DNA of 64,000 nt from Tetraselmis striata (taxonomy: Eukaryota; Chlorophyta; Chlorodendrophyceae; Chlorodendrales; Chlorodendraceae): positions 5,001 to 69,000 of the forward strand of contig VCJN01001126.1 in assembly GCA_006384855.1 (NCBI GenBank). Reading direction: 5' to 3'. The notes below the pieces were generated by a model that was not told the origin of the DNA, searched no databases, and saw only the letters and a program-made list of their open reading frames with translations. A program made the translations under genes and the position numbers. Positions 21,083-32,073 of this stretch are shown one piece after another. How positions within the stretch are numbered: position 1 is the first letter of the stretch; each line of letters begins with the position of its first letter.

Positions 21083-21285
21083 TTTCATAGTTGGCTCCCT
21101 GTCCTCCTGCTAGACCTTGGTTTCAGGCTTGTGTCTCTCTTTTGCTGGCAACCTTTCATAGTTGCTGTTAGTTCTGTTTGTAGTGCGCTTTTGTGAAAGC
21201 CCTTATGTAATAAAAAGCATAATCTTTCACAGTTGCTGTTAGTTCTCTTTGTAGTGCGCATTTGTTGAAGCCGTGATGTAATTAC
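21083..21285 (+). mobile_element. LINE-2 3'-UTR fragments, partly duplicated
   Basis: Matches 9776-9912: CTCTTTTGCTGGCAACCTTTCATAGTTG... to CTTATGTAA at about 21210, then a second partial copy ending GTGATGTAA near 21280. Confidence 0.75.
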
Positions 21286-21375
21286 TACATTACATGAGCT
21301 AGCTGCAAAAGGCAATCAGGAAAGCACCCAAAAAGGCAAAAGAAAACGTCCACTGCAGCAATTGCGCGGTGGAAT
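21286..21375 (-). mobile_element. LINE-1 3'-end fragment, inverted
   Basis: Starts TTACATGAGCTAGCTGC and continues as the reverse complement of the LINE-1 3' UTR. It faces the copy at 20968-21055 across the LINE-2 pieces. Confidence 0.7.
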
Positions 21376-21384
21376 GTCAGGGCG

Positions 21385-21800
21385 CGAGAGAAGTCTCGGG
21401 AAGTCCGCTTTGACGCGGTGGTCTACATCTTCGCGGTGTTGCTGGCTGTGCGCCAGCCAACTTCCCTGGCGGTCCTTCCGCCCCGACCTCATGCTTCCTT
21501 TGTAGTCAGCCCGTTCAGGCACTTCGCAACTTTGTCGCTAGCCAACCTGTCGAGTTCCGCCATCACATGTCGCGCACACGGCGGGGGGTGTTGCAGCGGG
21601 TCTCTGCTTGCGTGCAGGGTACCCTGGGCGGCATTCTCTCTGCCGGTGTGCAGATGGCCAAGTCTGATGCGTGGGGGCTCGTGCCCATTCTGCATCTTCT
21701 CCCACTATTGCTTCCACCTCGCAATTGTTGTAGAGGACCTTTCCGATTGTCCTTTTATGGTGATTTTCTGATATCGCCTTCTGCAGCTAGCTCATGTAAT
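21385..21800 (+). mobile_element. LINE-1D: 3' fragment of LINE-1
   Basis: Matches 59810-60210, from GGGAAGTCCGCTTTGACG to GCTAGCTCATGTAA, with small indels that break the frame. A clean 5' truncation is typical of LINE insertion. Confidence 0.8.
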
Positions 21801-22114
21801 TAATATCAGGGCGTGACAGTGGGACGGACAGCGATGCTGCTCTAATCCTTATTATATTCTACGGCAATCATCCCGCGGTAATCGTGCATAACAGAGGAAA
21901 TACACACCCTTACCTAGGTGCATGTACGGCCAACATCCGCTGATGGCGGATGCCTGAATATCATCAAATAATAGTACTCGAAGTAGCTGTATATAAGGCA
22001 TGACGCCGTAATATAAATATTAATGCCTTATAACCGCGCCGCACATATTTGGGAGTTTTTTTTCGCACATAGTTGGGAGTACTCGTATGGGACACGATGT
22101 TTATAATTGATTTA
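21801..22114. other. No recognised feature
   Basis: Spacer between LINE-1D and repeat R copy 2. Short ORFs only. Confidence 0.5.
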
Positions 22115-23040
22115 TCTTATTCCTGTCCTGTCGGCACCTCCACATCACATTCGGCCTAGTGCCGCTATTGGAGTGGCCCAGGATGTTGTGCTGGGAAGGG
22201 AGGTCTACGTTCGGCGGAAGGGGACGCGACCGAGCTGGCGGCGGATCTGGCGCTGGGCGGAACAACGTTCGCTAGACACTGGCGTCTTACGTCGTTGCTG
22301 GTCCGGTCAAGTCCATGTTCGATGTTCTTTGAGCACCCTCTCCCTTCCTGTCCTGTCGGCGCCTCCACATCACATTCGGCCTAGTGCCGCTATTGGAGTG
22401 GCCCGGGATGTTGTGCTGGGAAGGGAGGTCTTCGTTCGGCGGAAGGGGACGCGACCGAGCTGGCGGCGGATTTGGCGCTGGGCGGAACAAAGCGCGCTGG
22501 ACACCGGCGTCTTACGTCGTTGCTGGCCCGGTCGGCTGTGCATTCCCTACTCGTTGAGCACCCTCTCCCTTCCTATCATGTTGGCGCCTCCACATCACAT
22601 TCGGCTCAGCGCCGCTATTGGAGTGGCCCGGGATGTTGTGCTGGGGAAGCCGTTCTACGTTCGGCGGAAGGGGATGCGACCGAGCTGGCGGCGCATCTGG
22701 CGTTGGGTGGCATGCGTCTGTTGCACGCCCGTGGCGCCCCGTTCTGGGTTGGACCCCCCCCCCCCCCCCCCCCCCCCACTTCCGCTCCTTGCTGCGAGAC
22801 CTCAACTTCGAATCTCCTTTCCTGTCGGCGCCTTCACATTACATTCGGCCTAGTGCCGCTATTGGAGTGGCCCGGGATTGTGTGCTGGGGAGAGCGTCCC
22901 TACTGCGTGGAGCGGCGGTTGGATGGTGGCGATGCCTGGTCGGTGGCTGTCATTGCGGTTCCCGCCTCGTGTGGCCCGTAGCTAGATTTTCTTCTGGATT
23001 TCTGCATGGATTTCTGGAATTTTGCAGCTAGCACATGTAA
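22115..23040 (+). mobile_element. Repeat family R, copy 2, with a 224-base internal tandem array
   Basis: Three tandem units of about 224 bases begin near 22124, 22348 and 22571, each with CACATCACATTCGGC and GCTATTGGAGTGGCC. A C run (22754-22777) precedes a final diverged unit, and the copy ends GGATTTCTGGAATTTTGCAG plus GCTAGCACATGTAA. One frame (22107-22853) stays open through all units, but two other frames also stay open for long stretches, so I do not claim a protein. Confidence 0.75.
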
Positions 23041-23059
23041 TTATCTATCTTATTTACTT

Positions 23060-23187
23060 GGGGCAACGACCCCTGCTGGTGCACCCCGGGGATCGCGGCG
23101 ATCGAGGTGGAGCAGCACAACAAGTTGGCGTCGGACCGGGCGTCCTCCCCCCCAATGCAGGGTGTTCACCGGTACTACACTTTTTCT
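23060..23187 (+). mobile_element. LINE-1E: internal fragment of LINE-1
   Basis: Matches about 59676-59790, from the GACCCCYGCTGGTGCA region through AGGGTGTTCACCGGTACTAC. Confidence 0.7.
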
Positions 23188-23204
23188 AGCAAACCCAGGA
23201 CACG

Positions 23205-23330
23205 CCCGGACGATATTGCCGAAATACATCGGCCAGGAATCGATACCCGGACCTCTCGCGTACGAGACGACTGCTCAACCGAGCGGACAAGGGGTGTACC
23301 TACCGCATGGATGGATGGGTATCCTTGCCG
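23205..23330 (-). mobile_element. SINE fragment (tRNA-like head)
   Basis: Reverse complement carries GCTCGGTTGAGCAGTCGTC and GTATCGATTCCTGG, matching the head of the SINE at 10314-10582. The tail is missing. Confidence 0.65.
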
Positions 23331-23479
23331 CACTTATGGTAATATTGGTGTGAACTACAAAAAGGCAATAACAAATAATACGGTAATACTGGTACGAGTA
23401 CAATACGGTTTCCTTCATATCAAGTGACGGGCGGTGTATATATTTTTTGCCTCCAGGCGGGGTAATAGTGGCTACATGT

Positions 23480-24115
23480 GCTAGATGCAACATTCAAGAA
23501 ATCCAGCATACAGAAATCTAGAAGGAAATCCAACTATGGGCCACTAGAGGCGGGTTCCGCCATGGTAGCCACCAACTAGGTATCGCCACCCGCCACCCGC
23601 CGCTCCGCGCAGTAGGGACGCTCTTCCCAGCACATAATCCCGGCGGGCCACTCCAATAGCGGCATTAGGCCAAATGTGAGGTGGAGGTGCCGACAGGAAA
23701 GGGGCTTCGAAGAGGTCTCGCAGCAAGGAGCGGAAGTGAGGGGTTCCACCCAGAACGGGGCGCCACGGGCGGGTAACCGACGCGGGACTCCCAGCGCCAG
23801 ATCTGCCGCTAGGTCGGTTGCATCCCCTTCCGCCGAACGTAGTAGAACTCCCTCCGCAGCACAACATCCCGGGCCGCTCCAATAGCGGCACTAGGTCGAA
23901 TGTGAGGTCGGTGGAGGCGCCGACAGGACGGGAAGGGAGAGGTAGGGTGCTCAACGAACAGCGAACAAGAAGTTGTCCGGACCAGCAACGACATAAGACG
24001 CCGGTGTCCAGCTTGCATTGCTCCTCCACGGCAGTGACAGCACGGGCGGGGCCAAGGCTACCAAGGTGCCACCCGTGCACGAGCCCCGCCCCTATTCCCA
24101 TCCGGGGGTGGAGGC
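23480..24115 (-). mobile_element. Repeat family R, copy 3
   Basis: Reverse complement begins near 24110 with the GGGGCGGGGCTCGTGCACGGGTGGC block also seen at 11430-11460 and ends CTAGCACATGTAGC near 23480. The C run of other copies is absent here. Confidence 0.75.
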
Positions 24116-24924
24116 TGACGGAGGGCTAGCGATTTAGAGGGCCCGGGACGGCCGTTGGGTCCACCCAGGCAGCGGGTGGGTGGGGTACAGGTGATCTCGG
24201 GTGGTGGTTGGGTAATAGTACAGTAGTAGTGCTATATTTGCTCTATAGCTACCGGAGCGCATCATCCGCCACGATGATGAATAACGAATGCCGGCATGCC
24301 GGCCTGCCGCACACCGTACCGGTAGCCGTACTTTTTTTGTAATTCGCACCCGTAGCCGTACCCTCGGGGTCCTGAGCTCGATGACGGCTTGAGAGCGTAT
24401 TCGCTGTCTCATCGAACGGCGCAGATTCGTCCGCCATCTCGTTGCCGAAGCTGCACATAACGTCCGTGGATCACCCTCGCACACGTGCACGCATAACTCA
24501 TCCATCCCGCCTCGTGCGGGTTGCGGGCCGCGTTTGGGCGGCTTGCTGTTTTGATCTTTTATTCTGTTTTGATCTTTTGGTACTGGTTTTTTTTACCCTG
24601 CAGCAGTGGATTTGTTACTGGCTTTTTGTAATTCACCCCAGCAGGGCCGTACAAATGCCACCCTAATGCGCGGCAAAGAAAATTACGCGAGTACTCGCGG
24701 GGACTCGGCTATGCGAGTACTCGACAGGGTATTTGCAAGGATACCGCGCAAAACGCACCAGGCACTGGGTACCCACATGGTGATTTGTGTGGTACATATC
24801 CTTACACTCCAACACCCCCCCCCCCTAGGATGGAGGACCTCCTCCAGCAACGTTTCGGCTTGGATTCGGTGGAGATTTGCATTGGCCGGGTCGTCCAACA
24901 TTGCGGGATACCATATCATATGAT
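24116..24924. repeat. Mostly non-coding; fragment of the AT-rich arm repeat at 24505-24640
   Basis: CCTCGTGCGGGTTGCGGGCCGC...GATCTTTT...TTTTTGTAATTCACCCCAGCAGG resembles the AT-rich block of the inverted-repeat arms. Otherwise short frames only. Confidence 0.55.
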
Positions 24925-25230
24925 GATTACATGTGCTAGCTGCAAAATTCAAGAAATCCATGCAGAAATCCAGAAGAAAATCCAGCTATGGGCCACACGA
25001 GGCGGGAACCGCCATGACAGCCACCGACCAGGCATCGCCACCAGCCAGCCGCCGCTCCACGCAGTAGGGACGCTCACCCCAGCACACAATCCCGGGCCAC
25101 TCCAATAGCGGCACTAGGCCATATGTGATGTGAAGGCGCCGACAGGAAAGGGGCTTCGAAGTAGAGGTCTCGCAGCAAGGAGCGGAAGTGGGGGGGGGGT
25201 CCAACCCAGAACGGGGCGCCACGCACTGTG
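24925..25230 (-). mobile_element. Repeat family R, copy 4 (3' part)
   Basis: Starts TTACATGTGCTAGCTGCAAAATTCAAG and runs to GGGCGCCACG near 25230, reverse complement of the R 3' half. The run is only G9 (25191-25199), where other copies have 24-26. Confidence 0.75.
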
Positions 25231-25829
25231 AGATTCAGATGTGACGTAAATGTGCCCTACTAATGACGAACGACGACATACGGGGACGATACGGGACGGA
25301 CGAGGGACGTGGATTTCATACCCAGTAGCGACGACTATCGCGCGCGACCTGTAAAGTACTATATGAATTTCTCGTTTCCATAATTTCATCAAATTGATAT
25401 GCGCACGCGGGCTCGCGTGTCGCCCGCCGACGCGGAGCACCCGGGCTAAGTACAGGCGGATGTACGCACTCATTGCACATCGCCGCACATCGCTGACCGC
25501 ACATCGCTGACCGCTGACCCCGCGGTGTGCGGCGATGTGCGGCACGACGGGCGGAGGTGTGGGCGGATGTAGGTGGTACGGTAGGTGGTAGGCGGTAGGT
25601 GGTGTTCGTAGGTGCGCGTTTTAATGCAGCCGCCCTAACTGCTGATGATTGTGTAACGCCCCAGCACGCGCATGAAGTACGGGGTCGCCTCACGGTCACC
25701 GCCGCTCACCGTTGAATCAAGCGCGGACAGCCGCGCACTCGCATCTGTGTTGCCTGCCGGTGGTGGGTTACATCCACCCAACTCTCAACCCCCCCCCCCC
25801 CCCCCCGCCCCCCGCGCGCGGCAGCAGGC
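25231..25829. other. Non-coding stretch before the BED-like gene
   Basis: Includes a short CGCACATCGCTGACCGCA tandem (25485-25520) and a C run (25789-25806) about 25 bases before the ATG at 25830. Confidence 0.55.
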
Positions 25830-27281
25830 ATGCCGGCAAAGGGATGGATAGCGAGTGTGTCGAAGGATGGTGTGTACTCATGCAAGCACTGCCGGGGCAA
25901 CGTGACGGGCACATGTGATAAGATGGCGCGAGAGCGGCACTTCCTAAAATTCCCGAACTGTAGCCACTCGTTGAAGCGTGCGGCTAAGTTGCGCCGCAAG
26001 GCCGCCTTATCACAAGCAGCAGCACCAGGGGCGGCAGCAGCAGCAGCAACAACAACAGGGGCGGCGGCAGGAGGAGATGCAGCCGTCGGAAACGGCCCAC
26101 CGGCGCCGGTCTCGGACGACGGCGGCTCGAAGGTGGACGATGTGATGGGCGTGGGGGAGGACCCCGTTGGCGAAGACGGTATGGACATCGACGCGCCTGC
26201 GTGGCCGCCGGCGGGCGTGGAACCCGCGATGAGGGCGTGATATGGAAAGGCGATCCCGGCGACTTCTACATGAAGGTCATCGCCAAGAAGTTCCGGGGAG
26301 TGTGGCACTACGGCGTGATAACCGGCGTCGTTACCGAGTGGGTGTTGGAGGACTACGGCGGGGCGACCCAGTGGCGCGCTGTTTTCGAGGACGGGGACAT
26401 TGTGGGCCTTCTGCGTTCAGAGGTGAGTGGGCCCGGCCTGCGTGCTGGTGGCACCACTCAACTGCGGTTGTATGGAATCACACGCACCCGCCCGGTCGGC
26501 GTGGCAGGTTGTGGAGGCTATGGCGGCTACCCAGGAGCACCCCCCTGTGGATGCGGACGGGGAGGCTCGCTTGGTAACCGTCCATGAAGGCGATGACTTG
26601 TCCAGTGAATTACGCACCTTGCCCGGCGTGCGTTCAACACAACCCGGCTGGCGGAGGCCAAGCAGAACACTGGCTGCCATGGCGTGTGCCATGTGCATGT
26701 GGTCCTGGGCTATGTCAGCATGGTCAACCTCTTCCCCCTCGCGCCGTTCCACCTGTTTTTTTTTGGCTTGGGAAGGGACTTCTGGAGGAAATTTGTCACC
26801 GTGCAGGGCCACATTGGATTCCGAGCTATGAAGCAGGAAGACCGGCGCCCGGCTTTAGTCCCGATACCCAGCAACTTTGAACGCGGGTTGCGCCCTTCGT
26901 TTGCAGTGTCCAAGAATCGAAAGGTAAACCCCCCCCCCCCCCCCCCCCCCCCCGGGCGTGGGCGTGGGCGTGACGGCATTCCCCTCCATGACTGCAGGGT
27001 CAGGCAAGGTGACGGTGCAGTCCGGCTGGGTCATGGAGGACTGCTTGCACCACATGGAAACGTTTTCCATTCTTAACGCCGGTCCGCTGCTCGAGGAGGC
27101 CCGGGTGAAGGCGATCATGACCGAGAAGGAGCTTCGCGTCCCCAGGCGGTGCTTGGGCACATGTACAAGCGCATGCAAGGAGCTGCGTGGTTCGTCACGC
27201 GGTGGGGGTTGCAGAATGTGGTGACGGAGGAGGACGGCCCCGAGCGCAAGGCGCAGGTGGACGCGCTCACTAGGGAGGGGA
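25830..27281 (+). pseudogene. BED-finger/tudor-like multi-exon gene, broken
   Basis: ATG at 25830. The N-terminus has a BED-type zinc-finger look (YSCKHCRG, then HFLKFPNC about 20 residues later) followed by an Ala/Thr-rich linker. The frame then shifts by one near 26200. Next is KGDPGDFYMKVIAKKFRGVWHYGVI...WRAVFEDGD, a tudor/PTM-like beta-barrel pattern ending at a good donor (AG|GTGAGT at 26422). Further exon-like frames lie at about 26555-26640 and 26666-26923 (AAAG|GTAAAC donor, then 25 C), then from about 26999 (CTGCAG acceptor) with TVQSGWVMEDCLHHMETFSILNAG, and after another shift HMYKRMQGAAWFVTRWGL. BED fingers are common in hAT transposases, so this may be transposon-derived. Exact splicing is not resolved. 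Confidence 0.45.
26929..26953 (+). repeat. Poly-C tract (25 C), just inside an intron
   Basis: Begins 5 bases after the GT of the donor at 26924. Confidence 0.9.
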
Positions 27282-27295
27282 GGACTCGATACCCA

Positions 27296-27476
27296 GCGCG
27301 GCGCCAAGGCGCGGCGGCCGGGGCAGCGCGGCGCCAAGGCAGCGCGGCGCCAAGGCGCGGCGGCCGGGGCAGCGCGGCGCCAAGGCGCGGCGGCCGGGGC
27401 AGCGCGGCGCCAAGGCGCGGCGGCCGGGGCAGCGCGGCGCCAAGGCGCGGCGGCCGGGGCAGCGCGGCGCCAAGAC
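27296..27476. repeat. Minisatellite, about 30-base units
   Basis: Unit GCGCGGCGGCCGGGGCAGCG plus GCGCCAAG repeated about five to six times, with the last units nearly identical. In the + frame it would encode Arg/Gly/Ala repeats. Confidence 0.9.
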
Positions 27477-28079
27477 AGCGCATACAGCGGAATCGGCGGA
27501 AAGGGATGCATTACAAGCTGTGGACGGCAGCCGCTGAAAACTATGCGGTCATGCCGCAACAACCCCAGCACTTGCTTCTGGATACCTCTGATCTGGCTGG
27601 CGGCGGCGGGCTGCGGGATGCAGGGCCGCATGACTGAGGTGGCGGTGCTGGTGAGCCCGGAGAGTCTGCATGCGGCGGAGGCGGCGCAGCCGCATAGGCA
27701 CTAGACAATGCTCTGAAGCGAGCCCCAATTGTCTGCCCAGCGCCTGCCCCAATGTAATGCACCAGCTTGGCAGCAATTGGCAGCTCTTTTGCCCCCCCTC
27801 CACCCCACAGACACACTACCAATACCAGTTTCTCATCCCGGCGGGCAGTTGATGCGTATACCCAGGCTTGTGCGTACGCGGTGCGGGGGGGGGGGGGGGG
27901 GGGGGGGGGGTAATCACTATAGCTAAGCTAGTGATGTGAGATATGAGTGCAGCAACAGATATTGTGCAAGATATAATACGATGGCATGCAAGCGGGTCCC
28001 CGCTCTTCCACAATCATTGGCCCTGCTCCCTCTTGCCCCGCCCCCGGTGCCCTTTAGCTGCTCTCAGCATCCCGAGTGG
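27477..28079. other. No confident gene; poly-G tract at 27885-27910
   Basis: Short frames only. The 26-G run is followed by TAATCACTATAGCTAAGC. Confidence 0.55.
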
Positions 28080-28600
28080 GATGGGCGGGGCAGCGGTTGC
28101 TACCGAGTGAGGCGTAGCATCGTTTGCAGTAGCAACGCAGCCTTTCCGGTGTGACGCCGCCTGGATGTAACCCAGCAGTACGCGCAAAGTGCAAGTGCAA
28201 GCTGCTGATGGCGGGGATCCCGCGCGCGGGGGGGGGGGGGGGGGGGGGGGGGGCAGCGGCTATGGGATAGGCGCGGCAGCGGTTGCGACAGAGTGAGGCG
28301 TCGCATCGTTTGCAGTAGCAACGCAGCCTTTCCGGTTGCATAGTGTGACGCAGCCTGGATGTAACCCAGCAGTACGCGCAAAGTGCAAGTGCAAGCTGCT
28401 GGTGGCGTGGATCCACGCGAGGTCGCAGGACGGTGCGCGAGGGGGGGGGGGGGGGGGGGGGGGGGGCAGCGGCTGTGGGATAGGCGGGGCAGCGGTTGCT
28501 ACCGAGTGAGGCGTAGCATCGTTTGCAGTAGCAACGCAGCCTTTCCGGTTGCATAGTGTGACACCGCTTAGATGTAACCCAGCAGTACGCGCAAAGTGCA
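28080..28600. repeat. Tandem array of about 200-base units, each with poly-G
   Basis: Three units start near 28085, 28268 and 28486, with CAGCGGTTGCTACCGAGTGAGGCG, GCAACGCAGCCTTTCCGG and CAAAGTGCAAGTGCAAGCTGC in each. G runs at 28228-28253 and 28441-28466 separate the units. Confidence 0.9.
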
Positions 28601-28646
28601 AGTGTTACACGTCCGTGTGCCCCACCCAATGACATTGCGCCCGACC

Positions 28647-28850
28647 TCACTGACGGCATGTCTCGCTCTCCTTCAGCTCCTGGGCCGTCCGCCGCCTCAC
28701 CCTGCGCACCCTACCAGCCGCGCGTGCCTTCTCGGAAGCCTCACACACGGCGGCGCGAGTCGCGTCGTGGAACGCGTCCCTGACATGGCGGAACTCCGCC
28801 CTCACCGTGGCCGTGGTCGGGCAGGGGACTGCCCGCTGATGGGTCGCCAT
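28647..28850 (-). CDS. Small basic protein, 67 aa, hypothetical
   Basis: ATG at 28850. The frame is Arg/Lys-rich with a helical middle (FRHVRDAFHDATRAAVCEASEKARAAGRV). It starts 9 bases after the stop of the Cys-rich frame upstream on the same strand (28860-29294), so the two may be parts of one decayed transposon gene or alternative exons. No family recognised. Confidence 0.3.
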   Translation of the reverse strand: MATHQRAVPCPTTATVRAEFRHVRDAFHDATRAAVCEASEKARAAGRVRRVRRRTAQELKESETCRQ

Positions 28851-28859
28851 GCATGGGTA

Positions 28860-29190
28860 CTAAGGGCCGCACAAAGCCGGGGTGCCGTCGCAGCAACACT
28901 CCCAGTCCGTCCGTTGGCCGCAGTCCACGCATGACGGGCGTCCGGCCATGACACGCACATGATAGTGCATGTGGCCGCCTCCCGCCACTGCTCGTAGTGC
29001 TCCGGTCAACATGGCGACGAGCAAGTCGGCATGTCCCGCAGGTGGCTGCGGGGCGGGTGGCGCGAGCGCAGCCTCGCTCGCCTCGACAACCCCCTCAGCC
29101 CGATCAGTCGCCTCGACCACGGCCTCCTCCGCCTCATGACGCGGCGCACCAGGCGCATCATCGTCGCCTGGCAGGGCGCCCCCCCCCCCC
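28860..29190 (-). CDS. C-terminal exon with a Cys-rich tail, possibly transposase-derived
   Basis: The open frame ends with HYHVRVMAGRPSCVDCG...WECCCDGTPALCGP. The C-x2-C, C-x-C and terminal Cys spacing resembles the C-terminal zinc finger of piggyBac-type transposases (known of that family), but I see no upstream DDD core, so this is only a suggestion. Upstream of about 29190 the frame meets a C run and loses coding character. The real 5' boundary is unknown. Confidence 0.3.
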
Positions 29191-29294
29191 CGCAACGGCG
29201 CCGTCGGCGGTGGCCGACGCAGTCGTGGCGGGGTGTTGTGAGGAGGTGGCCCTAGACATAGGTGGGGCCGGCACCGCCATGTGTTGCTCCACAT

Positions 29295-29552
29295 GCGGTG
29301 CGGTTCCTGACGCGACAGCTCCGTCGCACCAGTACCGGCGCCGGCACCCCACGCCTGTTGGGCTTACCACCAACCGGCATGTTTCCTTTGGGAGGCGGTT
29401 CATCCGCGTCGGAGGTGAGCGGCGGTGCCTGTGTGGGTGTGGATACTGCCCGGCCATTAGGGCTCCCGCCGCCTGCCGCTCCGCCGACCCACGCCGCGGC
29501 GTGTGCTGCGCCCCGCATAGTCGCCTCGAATATAATATACATGACGCGGGGA

Positions 29553-29592
<40 letters not shown>

Positions 29593-30284
29593 TTCGTGCG
29601 TTTCGTATGTCGGCGGAAAGGCGTGCGAAGCTGCGGCTGGCGAAGGTGGTGGAAGTAAGCGTGGCGGCGTCGGCGGCGTATTACCGTGCGTGCATGCGTG
29701 CGCAACCCCGCGGCAGCAAGCGCCCGACTCGGCGTGTGCCGGCGGCAGAGCTGCGAAGCCATGGACACGGTACGGGATGCCAAGTCTGGCTAAGCAACTG
29801 CCGAGGCTGGCGGCTTAACCCCCATGTCCGGCGGTTGAGGGACGGAAAGTGCGTAGAAGTTGATCGGCAAAGCGGGCATATAAGCCTGGCTGTGCTAGGT
29901 TCCTATTAAGTAATGGCGGTTTGTGCTAAGTAATTCGTAGGGGTGGACCATGCAGCGCAGGTAGGGGGCGGTATAAATGAGGCCGGGCACATATACTGCT
30001 CCACGAAACGACACTGTCGCACGTGTAGTTGAATAGACGCCCCCCCCCCCCCCCCCCCCGCCGGGTCGGCCCGCCGGGTCGGCCCGCCGACCCGCCACGG
30101 CATGTAATATCTTTCATGCATCGCCGGGGTATGTGTGAGTGGATGCCCCGCCGCCACATCCCCCCCCCCCCCCCCCCCCCATTTACACTTGTGCACTCAT
30201 TAAGTTTGGGCTGGTTTCGGAGCAGTACATGTACGTATGTATATACATACAATGAAACGTAGGACCTGCGCGGAAAGAGGCGGG
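29295..30284. repeat. Non-coding stretch with four large homopolymer runs
   Basis: G run at 29554-29591 (38, the longest in the window) and C runs at 30040-30059 and 30160-30180. CGGGTCGGCCCGC is duplicated at 30061-30085. A TATAAA-like motif lies near 29971. No gene is defended. Confidence 0.7.
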
Positions 30285-31045
30285 GCTGGCGGAGTGCGTT
30301 GGGGGTGCGTAGAGTAGCGTGTTGGTGAGATTCGGGGTGCATCGGACGCCGGATGCCCATCCACCCAGCGTAAAAGACGCGTACGTAATATTCACACTAT
30401 ATATATTCACACGCAAATGTGTGAAAACCGGACATTCCGTGGTGGGAATACGGCGTCCGATGCAGCCAAAACCCCAGCAACACGCTATTCTATGCACCGC
30501 CAATGCACTCCGCCAGCACCGCCTCATTCTCTGTCGATTTCGAAAACGCCTTCACATTATCCACCGCTAATTGCAATTGCCACCGTGTAATGTTGTCACG
30601 ATGTGCGCACACAACAACACTTACTACCGCTTCCGACGCGGATGGAGGCGAGGCTTGCGGAGTGCGTTGGGGGTGCGTAGAGTAGCGTGCTGCAAATAAT
30701 TGGGGTACATCGGACGCCGGATGCCCATCCACCCGGCGTAAAAGACGCGTAATATTCACACTTTATTAACACACAAATGTGTGAAAACCGGACATTCCGT
30801 GCCGGATGGGTGGGAATACGGCGTCCGATGCAGCCAAAACCCCAGCAACACGCTATTCTGTGCACCGCCAATGCACTCCGCCAGCACCGCCTCATTCTCT
30901 GTCGATTTCGAAAACGCCTTCACATTATCCACCGCTAATAATTGCAATTGCCCCCGTGTAATGTTGTCACAATGTGCGCACACAACAACACTTACTACCG
31001 GTTCCGACGCGGATGGAGGCGAGGCTTGCGGAGTGCACTTGCGGT
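30285..31045. repeat. Tandem repeat, unit about 367 bases
   Basis: Two full units start at GGAGTGCGTTGGGGGTGCGTAG (about 30291 and 30658), with a third start near 31030. Each unit holds an internal inverted pair (CGGACGCCGGATGCCCATCCACC and GGATGGGTGGGAATACGGCGTCC in unit 2). Units differ by small indels, such as the extra CCGGATGGG in unit 2. Confidence 0.9.
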
Positions 31046-31339
31046 GCACAGACTAGCGGGAGACTAGATCCATTGTCGCTTATTTACAAGCACGGGCGGT
31101 GCTGCGAGACCTGATCGTCTACGGCCGATATAATATTCACACTATATTAACATCGGTGCACACCGCCGCACACCGCCGCACAACGCTGCGCGCGCACATT
31201 CGTCGCGCACATATACGCGCGCCCTACCGCACACATTATCCCGGATTCACTCGCCGTATCCATTACGCCGTGCTACTTCAACAATAAACATTGCGAAATT
31301 ACACCGACACAATGCCGCACCGACTAGCTCTTGACAATA

Positions 31340-31356
31340 CGTGCATATAAATAGTA
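31340..31356 (+). promoter_or_regulatory. Candidate TATA box
   Basis: CATATAAATAG, about 125 bases before the ATG at 31472. No initiator could be defined. Confidence 0.35.
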
Positions 31357-31471
31357 GTGGCGCGCTGCTCCTCGCCTCCGATGTGTCGTTGACTGCTGCG
31401 GAAGGCGGTCGTCGACTGGGTGTTAGTTTCTCCACCTCGCCCCCCCCCCCCCCCTTCACCGCTCACATCGC

Positions 31472-32025
31472 CATGGCCGACCTCCCCCCCCCGGGCAAAA
31501 GTGGGCGGCGAGCCTTGTTGTCTCGCGTGTCCGCGCCGCCGGCATCGAGGAGGACGAGAAAGACATGAGGAAACGCGTGACAAGGTGGGCGCGCAACAAA
31601 ACACTCCATCCTCCACATTAGCACGCACCCACTCGTGGCTAACTTGTGCCGCGCGCAGGTTCGTCCGGGAGCGCCGTAAGGCCCACCTCAACGCCAAGCC
31701 TTCCACAGTGCCAGCGGCGCAACTCGTGGTGGCCGAGGAGGCCGCATCCTCAACCGCTTAAAGGCGAAACGATTGTGGCTTGTTGTGGGTGTCTGGGCAC
31801 AGGGGGCGTCCCGACGCGAAGGTAAGGAAGCTCATGGCGGCGTCGTCGACGGCACAGCCTCCCGGGGTGGTGAAGACACTGACGGATGACAAGAAGCGGA
31901 AGAGGCCAGTGAAGAAACGCCGAGGTAAGAAACTGACGGTCGCGGAGTCGGAGGCGGAGTCGGAGGCAGCGAGATCGTCGAAGCGGAGGGTCCCCCGGGC
32001 ACGCAAGAACAAGAACAAGCAGTAG
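31472..32025 (+). CDS. Small basic protein gene, at least two or three exons, hypothetical
   Basis: An ATG at 31472 opens MADLPPPGKSGRRALL..., which runs to a stop at 31566. A second frame, RFVRERRKAHLNAKP...EEAASSTA, ends at 31761. A third from about 31824 (KLMAASSTAQPPGVV...) ends ARKNKNKQ at 32025 with strong Lys/Arg content and an acidic ESEAESEA patch. The pieces look like exons of one or two nuclear-type basic proteins, but I cannot fix the splice sites. TGTAA motifs at about 32154 and 32216 could serve as 3' ends. No family recognised. Confidence 0.35.
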
Positions 32026-32073
32026 CCCCCGCCCCCTTACCCCCCTCCCCTCACTCCCCCGGCGGGAGCGGCG

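Noticed and set aside
22107-22853. 248-aa repeat protein in family R
   Set aside because: Two other frames are open over the same array and other R copies break the frame; not enough to call a CDS.
28080-28600. CRISPR-like array
   Set aside because: Units are about 200 bases with no separate spacers; a tandem repeat with G runs.
28997-29818. Glycine-rich 273-aa protein on +
   Set aside because: The Gly stretch is just the G38 run, and the sequence either side lacks coding character.
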